Below, in pieces: positions 24,894 to 33,396 of a stretch of 40,678 bases of DNA (positions are counted from its first letter, which is position 1; each line of letters starts with the position of its first letter). The notes beneath the pieces are model-generated. The model worked only from the letters and a program-made list of their open reading frames with translations. It made no database searches and was not told the DNA's origin. The position numbers and the translations under genes are program-made. Where the stretch lies: contig LKNA01000023.1 in assembly GCA_001564065.1 (NCBI GenBank), forward strand, positions 1 to 40,678. Reading direction: 5' to 3'. Source of the DNA: Chitinophagaceae bacterium T5-Br10_B2g13. GTDB lineage: Bacteria > Bacteroidota > Rhodothermia > Balneolales > Balneolaceae.

Positions 24894-24990
24894 AGTAAAT
24901 TTTTAACCTCTTGGTATCGTTCTTAACGTGTTGACAAATCCGGATTAGATCAGCTTTTTAAAGATAATTTTTGCGAAGCGCCAAAATAAA

Positions 24991-24998
24991 CAAATTTA
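24991..24998 (-). promoter_or_regulatory. TAnnTTTG-type box before the SLBB gene
   Basis: TAAATTTG on the minus strand, about 100 bases before the ATG, fits the Bacteroidota -7 consensus. No well-spaced -33 element is seen. The 213-bp gap 24894-25106 otherwise shows no gene. Confidence 0.3.
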
Positions 24999-25106
24999 AG
25001 CTTTATGTATAGCTCTTTTTGGCTATCAAAACTGATCCAAACCGCAAATATTTTCTATTGCACTTATTACTTGAACTCAGGTTTTAAAATCAAACGATTC
25101 AACCTG

Positions 25107-27719
25107 TTACTTAATCAGCATCATTTTTTCAGTAGCTACAGTACCGTCCTGGAAAGTAATTCTGTAGATATACACTCCTGATGAGAGACTACCAGCATCA
25201 AATTCGACCTCATTATCTCCCGGAGGAAAACTCTGCCGGGAAGCCGGCTCTGCTACTTTTCGGCCAAGGATGTCAAAAACCTCTACCGTTACTACGGATG
25301 ATTCAGGCAGAGTAAATGGTATAATAGTAGATGGATTAAAAGGGTTTGGATAATTTGGCTCAATGACGATTTCAGAAGGCAACTCTACAGGTTCTCCCGT
25401 AAACTGGAATCGTGTCCAGACCGGAGCGTGATCGGACGTTGTACCAACAAAGTCTTCGATATAGGCCGGACTCTCAACTCTCTGGGCACCATCAATATGG
25501 TAATCGGTCAGGTTTTCATTTATGATGATATGATCAATCATGCTCCTGAATTCACCTGCCAGATAGCTCGCAAACCCTTTCTCCTCAAGCATTTTAGTAA
25601 CGGCATAATACCTGTCATCCTCAAGAAACATCGAGTAAGGTGACTGATCAGCCCCGTCATATGTTGATAGGGTCAGCTGGTCATTAAAGTCTCCCAAAAA
25701 GATAACTCTGTCATTCGAACGGTTTTCATCAAGGTATTCTTTTAACGATTTTGCTGCATTCAAACGACGGTTATATGATGGTTGATCGCCAAAGGCTTTT
25801 GCATGAACATTATACAGAAGAATACGCCTGGTAATACCATCTACGGTAACATCAACCTCAAAAAAGAGCGGCAAGCGACCGGCCCAGTCAAAGCTTTCCT
25901 GTCCTTCAAAAAGCAGACCGGAGTCCAGAGAGTCAACCACTGCAGTTTTAAAGAGATAGGCTGTTTTTTGAGTTTGACCGTATGTGGCAGTGAAACCATT
26001 AAAATGCTCAAGACTGTCTACCAGGGCATAAAATGCAACCTGGCTGGAAATTTCCTGAAATGCATAGATATCGGCATCAATTGCGTTTATGACATCTATT
26101 ACGTTATTCATTTGCAGATCATTGTCATCCGGCCCCAAGCTTTCCGAACCAAACCACTCAATATTCCAGGTTACCACATCGAAAGTAAGATCTTTATCAA
26201 TCTCCTCTCCTTCAGGAACGAAAGGTTCCGCAGACAAGTCATCACTATCTCTTGGCTTGATTTGATATGTTCCGCTGAATCGATCCACAACACCTGTTAT
26301 TTCGACGGGATCTGACGGGATAAATGCATCTACTAAATCCTTAACGTTTCCATCTATTCTAAGCTCCCCTAAATCGCTCGCATCCGAAATGGAATAATTT
26401 CTATCTCCCATAAACAGACCTGAATCGCGAATATTTACGTTTTGCAGTTGAATTAACTGTGCCTCGTATAATCCACTATTCATCTCTTGAACATTAATAA
26501 CTGCCGGTTCCGGTACAGATTTCTCACCTTCAATAATTTCGTAGATAATGGAATCATCGCCTTCAACAGAAGCGATCTGAGTCAGAAATGTTCCCGGGGT
26601 GCCGCCAATGGGATTATACTCTGTCACCGGTCCGTTTACCCGGATTGAATCTCCCCGAGATACAGCCTCGATCAAACCGGGTTCGAAAATTGCCAATCCA
26701 GCCGTTTCATCCTGAAAAAAGACAGGGCCTTCAAACTCATCAGCCACGGTAACTCTTCCCGCAACCGTTACCCTGGTGCCAAACGATACTTCTCGCGCCT
26801 TTTCAATAGTGATCAACTCATTTTGATCAATAGCTTCTCCGGTCAGATTGATTTCATACTCCGGGGTCTCCGGATCATTACTTTGGATGAGAATCATACC
26901 GTCATGGATCCCGGGTTCGTCAGGCAAATATATTAATTCCATTTCCAATGACTGCCCTGCTGAAATTGGAGATTCCGGTTCAGGCTCTAACGAAAACAGA
27001 TTTGGATCGTTACTTATAATATTGTCTAGAGTAAGATCCGGCTCACCCATGTTTGTTATCCGGACTGCCAACGATTTTTCTCTGCCGCTGTTTATGACCG
27101 GAAAGTTGACCAGGTCCCCGCTGTTTAAAACACTTCCCTCAACCCTGACTTCTAATTTGGGATCTTCTGAGAGTTCTTTGAAAGGTTCTATCCGAAAATC
27201 ATCAAAACTAACTCTCCCTCCCTCAACCTTCTCAATTCTGAATCGTACATCTCCGGCGGCACTTAAAGGTAAAGAATAGAATCTGAATTCATCTGTGAGT
27301 TCTAAGCTATTTCCAACCTGTTGCCAGTTTTCTCCTTCGTCTTGTGAGTAAAATAATCTAATCACTCCACCGGTGTCACCGCTAAATCCAGCATTTGAAG
27401 CATAAAACTGAACTTCATTGGCGCCCTCACTGTAATCAAAGAGCATCTCAATATAACCATCGCGTATTCTTACGGACTGATCTCCGTTTTTTCTATCCCC
27501 ATCCTGGTTGCCCAGCAATGCATCATCAAATATCCACTCACCCGACTGCAGCTCAACGGTTGCCGCTGCATAACTGCCCTTAGAGCCTTCTTCAAAATCC
27601 TCCATGAACTGAGCAGTAGCTGACTGCAATGGAATCATCAAAATAAACAGTAGCAAAAATAACAAATGGGTGAATTGGCGGCAATTTGCTGCGAAGTAGC
27701 GTTGGTAACTTAGAAGCAT
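25107..27719 (-). CDS. Secreted multidomain endonuclease/exonuclease/phosphatase with T9SS-like tail
   Basis: 870 residues. An N-terminal signal anchor (about 1-37, ending TAQF) is followed by a jelly-roll-like segment (about 38-175) and a choice-of-anchor D / ASPM-Hydin-like domain (about 190-295). A YhcR-type OB-like domain (about 300-490) precedes an EEP catalytic domain (about 505-775). Catalytic motifs are WNIEW, FQEI, NVHAKA, LGDFND and SDHAP, all present, so it should be active as a DNase or phosphodiesterase. The end is a type A-like sorting tail (PNYPNPFNPST ... GVYIYRI ... MMLIK), which suggests type IX export and outer membrane or extracellular location. It may degrade extracellular DNA for phosphate or nucleoside use; the next genes on the other strand salvage nucleosides. 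Confidence 0.88.
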   Translation of the reverse strand: MLLSYQRYFAANCRQFTHLLFLLLFILMIPLQSATAQFMEDFEEGSKGSYAAATVELQSGEWIFDDALLGNQDGDRKNGDQSVRIRDGYIEMLFDYSEGANEVQFYASNAGFSGDTGGVIRLFYSQDEGENWQQVGNSLELTDEFRFYSLPLSAAGDVRFRIEKVEGGRVSFDDFRIEPFKELSEDPKLEVRVEGSVLNSGDLVNFPVINSGREKSLAVRITNMGEPDLTLDNIISNDPNLFSLEPEPESPISAGQSLEMELIYLPDEPGIHDGMILIQSNDPETPEYEINLTGEAIDQNELITIEKAREVSFGTRVTVAGRVTVADEFEGPVFFQDETAGLAIFEPGLIEAVSRGDSIRVNGPVTEYNPIGGTPGTFLTQIASVEGDDSIIYEIIEGEKSVPEPAVINVQEMNSGLYEAQLIQLQNVNIRDSGLFMGDRNYSISDASDLGELRIDGNVKDLVDAFIPSDPVEITGVVDRFSGTYQIKPRDSDDLSAEPFVPEGEEIDKDLTFDVVTWNIEWFGSESLGPDDNDLQMNNVIDVINAIDADIYAFQEISSQVAFYALVDSLEHFNGFTATYGQTQKTAYLFKTAVVDSLDSGLLFEGQESFDWAGRLPLFFEVDVTVDGITRRILLYNVHAKAFGDQPSYNRRLNAAKSLKEYLDENRSNDRVIFLGDFNDQLTLSTYDGADQSPYSMFLEDDRYYAVTKMLEEKGFASYLAGEFRSMIDHIIINENLTDYHIDGAQRVESPAYIEDFVGTTSDHAPVWTRFQFTGEPVELPSEIVIEPNYPNPFNPSTIIPFTLPESSVVTVEVFDILGRKVAEPASRQSFPPGDNEVEFDAGSLSSGVYIYRITFQDGTVATEKMMLIK

Positions 27720-27904
27720 GAATAGTTCTATTCTTTTGCCCGGATGGGATCTCTATTTACAGGTTAAAATCTGCAATAACTTAAGAATATTTTATTAAAT
27801 ACTTTGATTCGATTGTTGTGCACCGCAGTCGCAAAAGAAAACTTTTTACTTTTATCTCTACAAGGATATATTCCACGCAGTAAATAAAATGAGGAAGATA
27901 AAGA

Positions 27905-28552
27905 ATGATAAATGAACCCGGTTTTGTCTCAGATCAGGTAGGCTGGATTGAAGTAATCTGTGGCGGAATGTTTAGTGGAAAAACGGAGGAATTGATCCGT
28001 AGAGCCAAACGAGCTCACATTGCAGGTCAGCGTGTAGTAGTTGTGAAACCGGCCATAGATAATAGATACAGCGATACAGAAGTTGTATCACATAACGAGA
28101 CTGCACTGCCCGGGATTCAGGTTGACACTGCCGATCAAATCATTCTTCTAACCTCAACGGCTAAAGTGGTTTGCATTGATGAAGCACAATTTTTTGATGA
28201 CCGAATTGTTGAGGTAGCCAATACATTAGCGAACGATGGTAAGCGAGTAATCGTAGCCGGGCTGGACATGGATTTTGAAGGCAAACCATTTGAACCGATG
28301 CCGCAACTTCTTGCCGTTGCAGAGTTTGTTACTAAGTTGCACGCAATCTGTTCGGAAAGCGGTATGATTGCCAATTTTTCCCAACGTGTTGTAGAAAATA
28401 AAGACAAAGTTCTGGTTGGTGAAAAAGATGCATATGAACCTCGAGCACGCCACTGTTTCAGACCACCGGTAGATCAAAAAAGAGGAAAACCAATTCCTGA
28501 TATGAATCCGAAAGACACATCCTTACAGCAACCTAAAGAGACAAACGCATGA
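27905..28552 (+). CDS. tdk: Thymidine kinase with a reduced zinc site
   Basis: 215 residues, a type II thymidine kinase. P-loop GGMFSGKTEEL (about 20-30), VVVVKPAIDNRY, the Walker B-like CIDEAQFF, and GLDMDFEGKPFEP are all present, so it should phosphorylate thymidine with ATP. The zinc-binding end is altered: relatives have Cys-x2-Cys twice (for example AICMKCG and RCRHC), but here they read AICSESG and RARHC, so one Cys of each pair is lost. An AGGAAG sequence about 10 bases upstream makes ATG 27905 the likely start. The stop overlaps the transporter start (ATGA), indicating a salvage operon. Confidence 0.92.
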   Translation: MINEPGFVSDQVGWIEVICGGMFSGKTEELIRRAKRAHIAGQRVVVVKPAIDNRYSDTEVVSHNETALPGIQVDTADQIILLTSTAKVVCIDEAQFFDDRIVEVANTLANDGKRVIVAGLDMDFEGKPFEPMPQLLAVAEFVTKLHAICSESGMIANFSQRVVENKDKVLVGEKDAYEPRARHCFRPPVDQKRGKPIPDMNPKDTSLQQPKETNA

Positions 28553-29880
28553 ATATTCTTCGCGGACTCATCGGAATGGCCGTTATCATTGCCATTGCCC
28601 TGATACTTAGTAAAAACAGAAAAGCCGTTGACTGGAAACTGGTTGGTACCGGATTAGGCATTCAATTTATACTGGCTATTTTCATTCTAAAAGGTGCTGA
28701 TATGGCGGAAGTCTGGGCACCGCTGGGCTGGCCAAAGGATTTCTTCAGCTGGGTCTCCAGTTTCTTTGTTGTTGTATTGGATTTTACCACCGCCGGTGCT
28801 GAGTTTATTTTTGGTGATCTGGCAAAAAGTCCCGGAATGGAAGGCAGCATGGGGCACTTCTTTGCATTTCAGGTTTTGCCTACCATTGTTTTTTTCGCCT
28901 CACTAACGGCTATTTTTTATCACTATGGCATTCTTCAAAAAGTTGTAAGCCTGATGTCGAGAGGCATGCAAAAAGTGATGGGAACATCGGGTGCTGAATC
29001 TCTTTCGGTTGTTGCAAATATATTTGTGGGTCAGACAGAATCACCTCTTGTCATTAAACCCTATATCGGCAAAATGACTCAGTCTGAGCTGCTTACCGTA
29101 ATGACCGGTGGTATGGCAACCATAGCCGGCGGTGTGATGGCGGCTTACGTTCAAATGCTGGGTAACTCTTACGCACTGGCGAATAATGTTCCCCTTGATG
29201 TGGGACGGCTGCTTTTTGCTGAACAGCTTCTAGGTGCCAGTTTGATGGCTGCACCGGCTGCACTCGTGATTGCGAAAATACTTTATCCTGAATCTGCAGA
29301 ACCCGCCACTAAGGGTGATGTAAAGATGAGTGTTGAAAAAACCGATGCGAACGGAATTGATGCTGCTGCTACCGGTGCCGGAGTTGGATTAAAACTCGCT
29401 GCCAATGTAGGCGCTATGCTTCTGGCGTTTATCGCATTGCTTGCTATGGCGAACTACTTCCTTTTCGAAATTGGAGAAATTACCGGCTTCAATTCCATGT
29501 TTCCTAACTTTGACCTGACCATCGAGACCCTGCTTGGGTGGACATTAGCTCCATTAGCTTTTCTTATGGGGGTACCGTGGGCTGATGCCGTAAATATGGG
29601 ATCTTTGCTCGGTACAAAAGTTGTCCTTAATGAGTTTGTTTCTTATCTCCAGATGGCTGATATGGTTGCGGATGGAACACTTTCCCCAAAAACAATAACA
29701 ATGGCCACATTTGCACTTTGTGGATTTGCCAACTTTTCATCCATTGCCATTCAGATAGGTGGTATTGGCGGGCTGGCTCCGAACAGAAAATCCGACTTGG
29801 CCAGATTTGGCCTGCTCGCAGTTCTGGCCGGAACAATGGCTAACATGATGACAGCCACGATTGCCGGTATGCTTTTTTAA
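28549..29880 (+). CDS. Concentrative nucleoside transporter (NupC/CNT family)
   Basis: 443 residues with about ten hydrophobic segments. CNT signatures: GQTESPLVIKPYIGKMTQSEL (about 163-183) and MATIAGGVMAAYVQ, then GFANFSSIAIQIGGIG near the C-terminus. It should bring nucleosides in with Na+ or H+ across the inner membrane. The start codon overlaps the thymidine kinase stop, so uptake and phosphorylation are produced together. The transporter specificity (pyrimidine or purine) is not clear by eye. A 143-bp gap to the next gene holds no recognisable gene. Confidence 0.92.
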   Translation: MNILRGLIGMAVIIAIALILSKNRKAVDWKLVGTGLGIQFILAIFILKGADMAEVWAPLGWPKDFFSWVSSFFVVVLDFTTAGAEFIFGDLAKSPGMEGSMGHFFAFQVLPTIVFFASLTAIFYHYGILQKVVSLMSRGMQKVMGTSGAESLSVVANIFVGQTESPLVIKPYIGKMTQSELLTVMTGGMATIAGGVMAAYVQMLGNSYALANNVPLDVGRLLFAEQLLGASLMAAPAALVIAKILYPESAEPATKGDVKMSVEKTDANGIDAAATGAGVGLKLAANVGAMLLAFIALLAMANYFLFEIGEITGFNSMFPNFDLTIETLLGWTLAPLAFLMGVPWADAVNMGSLLGTKVVLNEFVSYLQMADMVADGTLSPKTITMATFALCGFANFSSIAIQIGGIGGLAPNRKSDLARFGLLAVLAGTMANMMTATIAGMLF

Positions 29881-30023
29881 AACAACCAAACTCAATAAAC
29901 AGAAAAATACAGGAACATTATGCGGTATAGATAATTTTATTTTCTTACCCCGTAATTAATGGTATTTTTCAAGTTCTGTTTCATACAGATTATAAAAACG
30001 TTTGGTTTAACATTTTCTACTCT

Positions 30024-30923
30024 ATGAAGGTTAACCATTACCTATCCGCTTTACTTATCGTCATACTTGCGCTTACCGGCTGCGAGAACAATTTTCAACA
30101 GGCAGACTCCCCTGTTCTGGCAAGAGCCGGCGGTGAAACATTAACACTGCAGATGGCACTTGACGAAATACCGGCTTCAATATTGAGGCAAGACACTCTA
30201 CAGGCCATAAATCAATATACAGAGCAGTGGATAAATTCAGCCATTACCGTCAATCATGCAGAGAATATCGGTCTGAACCGTACCCCCGAAGTAAACAGAA
30301 AACTTCAGCGAATGAGACACCAACTGCTTGAACAGGCACTTAAAGATTACATTGTTGAAAGAAATTTAGGGGATATTGAAGTTACCCGAGAAGAAGCACA
30401 GACCTATTATCAGACACATAAGGATCAATTTACCTTAGATGAAAAATACATTCGCTACAGGCACATTACCACACAGACCAGGACGGATGCCGATAATGCA
30501 AACCGCGATCTGATGCGGGGCGTGGAGTGGAGAGAAATTCTCGAGAACTATAGTGTAAATCCGGATCTGCAGTTCAGGCAGTCGCAGCAGTTCTGGCCTA
30601 TCTCCATGGCCGGCGGTGATGTACCCATGCTAAACAGGTATCTTAACGTTATCGGTTTATCGGAACGCTCCCCTATTCATTTTCATGGCGGGCAGTATCA
30701 CCTTGTTCAACTTATGGAAGAGCGTCCGGCCGGCGATCATCCTGATCTGGAATGGCTTATTCCTCAAATTGAGGATTGGCTAAAACTTGAAAAAGCCCGA
30801 AGAATAACCAATAGTTACATACGTAATCTGTATCTTGAGGCGAGCGCGAATAATGAAATAGAAAGAACGAACGTTACAGATATCGAACAAATACTATCTG
30901 ACTTTCAAAATTCAACAAATTAA
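30024..30923 (+). CDS. SurA-like lipoprotein foldase
   Basis: 299 residues. A type II lipoprotein signal peptide ends with lipobox LTGC (C20), so it should be anchored in a membrane of the periplasm. An N-terminal helical chaperone region (about 30-120, containing LQMALDEIPASIL) resembles SurA/PrsA trigger-like domains, and a weaker parvulin-like C-terminal half (about 125-250, VTREEAQTYYQTHKDQFTLDEKYIRYRHI) follows. The isomerase active site is poorly matched, so it may be only a chaperone. It precedes the full SurA-like protein by 23 bp, the same operon. Confidence 0.75.
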   Translation: MKVNHYLSALLIVILALTGCENNFQQADSPVLARAGGETLTLQMALDEIPASILRQDTLQAINQYTEQWINSAITVNHAENIGLNRTPEVNRKLQRMRHQLLEQALKDYIVERNLGDIEVTREEAQTYYQTHKDQFTLDEKYIRYRHITTQTRTDADNANRDLMRGVEWREILENYSVNPDLQFRQSQQFWPISMAGGDVPMLNRYLNVIGLSERSPIHFHGGQYHLVQLMEERPAGDHPDLEWLIPQIEDWLKLEKARRITNSYIRNLYLEASANNEIERTNVTDIEQILSDFQNSTN

Positions 30924-30946
30924 TACGTAACAGATATTTACTTATA

Positions 30947-32350
30947 ATGACTCACTTTGTAAAACGGCTTCTCTTTTTTACGGCAATACTCTCTTTTTTC
31001 TCTACTTCACTTATCGCACAGCAGACACGGGTGGCGGATCGTATTATTGCTGTTGTAAATGATCGAATTATTTTGAAATCTGACGTTGATGATGAAGTCA
31101 GACAGTATATCAACCAGGTTGAAGCACAGGGAGAACAGATTGATTTCAGCGAAGATCTATGGTACAGCGCACTGCAAAGCATGGTAGACAACTACGTTAT
31201 GCTGGAGAGAGCTAAGGTTGACTCTATTACCGTTTCTGATGAAATGGTTAACCGACAAATGGACGCTCGAATTAACGACTTAATCCGACAAGCCGGCGGA
31301 GAACGAGCCGTGGAAGAAGCGTTTGGAAAAAGCATTATACAGCTGCGCGCCGATTTCAGAGATCAGTTTCGTGAGCAGATGGTTGTACAGCGGGTTCAAC
31401 AGACAAAAATGAATCAGATCAATATTACCAGGCCTGAAGTTGTTGAATTTTTTAACAGTATACCGGATGATCAGCTTCCTACCATTCCCGAACAGGTCGG
31501 AGTATCACAGATTGTTGTAATTCCCCCACCTCTCGAAGATGCAAGAAGCGCCGCATTACAGAAAGCAGAGGCTATCAGAGACTCGATCGTAAATCACGGG
31601 AAAGAGTTCGAGGAGATGGCCAGAAGATATAGTGAGGATCAGTCAGCCCAGCGTGGCGGCTCATTGCCTATGTTACCTGTAAACGATCTGGTAGCAAACT
31701 ACTCTGCTGCGGCAACAGCTATTAATGTAGGAGAAATCTCAGAAGTAGTTCGAACGGAGTTTGGCTATCACATTATCCGGCTGGACGATCGCCGCGGCGA
31801 TCAGATCGCAACGAGCCACGTATTGATTAAAATTGATGAAACACTTGTAGATGAAGGTCAGGCCATTGAAAAACTGAATGCGATTCGAGACAGTGTATTA
31901 AACCACGATAAGCGTTTTGCAGATATGGCTCGCCAATATTCTGAAGATGAAGCCACTAGTTCACTCGGAGGCCGTATTGTGAACAGGCAGACAGGTGATC
32001 GACTGATACCCATTAGCCAGCTGGAACCGGCACTCTATAGAATTGTACTGCTGCTGGAAGAGGAAGGCCAAATTTCTGAACCTCGCTCCTACAATCCTCC
32101 CCGGCAAAATGTAAGCAGAGCATTTCGAATTGTTAGGCTGGACAGGCAGATCCCGGAACATATCGCAAACTTAGATCAGGATTACGACCGTATTAGGGAT
32201 ATAGCTCTTCAACAAAAACAGATGGAAGAGTTCAGAACCTGGCTTGAAGGGTTAAGGGATGAGGTATTTATAGAGTTCAAAATTCCAATGCCTGATGTTG
32301 ACGGTCTTACAGATCCGCTGATGCAGGAACCTGAACCGGCTACCCCTTAA
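30947..32350 (+). CDS. SurA-like periplasmic peptidyl-prolyl isomerase
   Basis: 467 residues with a signal peptide (about 1-24, ending IAQQ). The N-terminal chaperone block begins RVADRIIAVVNDRIILKSDVDDEV, as in SurA, and two parvulin domains follow: about 180-280 (VSQIVVIPPP ... EFEEMARRYSEDQSAQRGGSLPML ... FGYHIIRLDDR) and about 285-395 (ATSHVLIKIDET ... FADMARQYSEDEATSSLGGRI). It should help outer membrane proteins, such as the Omp85 and sorting substrates, fold in the periplasm. Only 10 bp separate it from the MoxR gene, so an unusual foldase-MoxR operon is likely. Confidence 0.88.
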   Translation: MTHFVKRLLFFTAILSFFSTSLIAQQTRVADRIIAVVNDRIILKSDVDDEVRQYINQVEAQGEQIDFSEDLWYSALQSMVDNYVMLERAKVDSITVSDEMVNRQMDARINDLIRQAGGERAVEEAFGKSIIQLRADFRDQFREQMVVQRVQQTKMNQINITRPEVVEFFNSIPDDQLPTIPEQVGVSQIVVIPPPLEDARSAALQKAEAIRDSIVNHGKEFEEMARRYSEDQSAQRGGSLPMLPVNDLVANYSAAATAINVGEISEVVRTEFGYHIIRLDDRRGDQIATSHVLIKIDETLVDEGQAIEKLNAIRDSVLNHDKRFADMARQYSEDEATSSLGGRIVNRQTGDRLIPISQLEPALYRIVLLLEEEGQISEPRSYNPPRQNVSRAFRIVRLDRQIPEHIANLDQDYDRIRDIALQQKQMEEFRTWLEGLRDEVFIEFKIPMPDVDGLTDPLMQEPEPATP

Positions 32351-32360
32351 TACAGAAAAA

Positions 32361-33356
32361 ATGAGTTCAGAACGTATTCAGGATCCGGTTGAAGCCGCTG
32401 AGGGTTTTAGCAGCGCTTTCGCTTCGATAAAAGATGAAATTTCGAAAGTTGTTGTGGGGCAGAAAGATGTCGTAGAGCAGCTCTTGATCTCACTATTCTC
32501 CGGAGGTCATTGCGTTTTGGTAGGTGTACCGGGTTTAGCAAAGACACTTCTCATTCAAACCGTGGCCGAAACGATGAATCTTTCGTTCAGCCGAATTCAG
32601 TTCACCCCCGACCTGATGCCCGGAGATATTACGGGAACGGAAGTAATTGAAGATGATAAGGAGACCGGCCGAAAGCACTTTAAATTCATCAAAGGTCCCA
32701 TCTTTGCAAACATTGTTCTGGCTGATGAGATTAACCGAACCCCTCCTAAAACTCAGGCTGCGCTTCTGGAGGGAATGCAGGAGCATAAAATTACCGCATC
32801 AGGACAGACTTTTACACTGGATGATCCATTTTTTGTTCTCGCTACGCAGAACCCTATTGAACAGGAAGGTACATATCCATTGCCGGAAGCACAGCTGGAC
32901 CGGTTTATGTTCCATATACATCTGAATTACCCTCTTCCTGCTGAAGAGAAGCAGATTGTAAAACAGACAACCTCACCACAAAGAAAAGTCATTCACTCTG
33001 TTCTTGAAAAGAATCGGATTCTCGAATTTCAAAAACTGATCCGTGAAGTTCCTGTGCCTGAACACGTTTTGGATAAAACCATTAAGCTGGTTACTCAAAC
33101 ACGGCCTAAAACGGAGCAGGCACCGGAGTTTGTCAATAAGTATTTAAGCTGGGGCGCTGGACCGAGAGCTTCTCAATATTTAATCCTTGGTGCAAAAACA
33201 AGAGCACTCTCTATGGGTCGTTTTAACGTAGAGATGGATGATATCAAAGCATTAGCCATTCCGGTACTTCGTCATCGTATAGTTACAAACTATGCAGCTG
33301 AAGCGGAAGGTTATACAACGGTTGATATTATCAATCATTTGTTAGACACACTGTAA
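32361..33356 (+). CDS. MoxR-family AAA+ ATPase
   Basis: 331 residues. Walker A GVPGLAKT (about 53-60), Walker B LADEINRTPPKTQAALLEGMQE (about 118-140), sensor ATQNPIEQEGTYPLPEAQLDRFMF, and C-terminal lid. MoxR ATPases act as chaperones that insert metals or cofactors, or mature protein complexes, usually with VWA-domain partners. The next gene (40 bp downstream) encodes such a VWA-like membrane protein. ATG at 32361 is the natural start, with 10 bp to the preceding gene. Confidence 0.93.
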   Translation: MSSERIQDPVEAAEGFSSAFASIKDEISKVVVGQKDVVEQLLISLFSGGHCVLVGVPGLAKTLLIQTVAETMNLSFSRIQFTPDLMPGDITGTEVIEDDKETGRKHFKFIKGPIFANIVLADEINRTPPKTQAALLEGMQEHKITASGQTFTLDDPFFVLATQNPIEQEGTYPLPEAQLDRFMFHIHLNYPLPAEEKQIVKQTTSPQRKVIHSVLEKNRILEFQKLIREVPVPEHVLDKTIKLVTQTRPKTEQAPEFVNKYLSWGAGPRASQYLILGAKTRALSMGRFNVEMDDIKALAIPVLRHRIVTNYAAEAEGYTTVDIINHLLDTL

Positions 33357-33396
33357 GCGCAGCTCAAAAGAAAATGTTCAAATGATCCGGTAAGCT

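Noticed and set aside
25782-26315. Plus-strand frame of 177 codons inside the secreted nuclease gene
   Set aside because: Antisense to a well-supported gene; low-complexity product with no known features.
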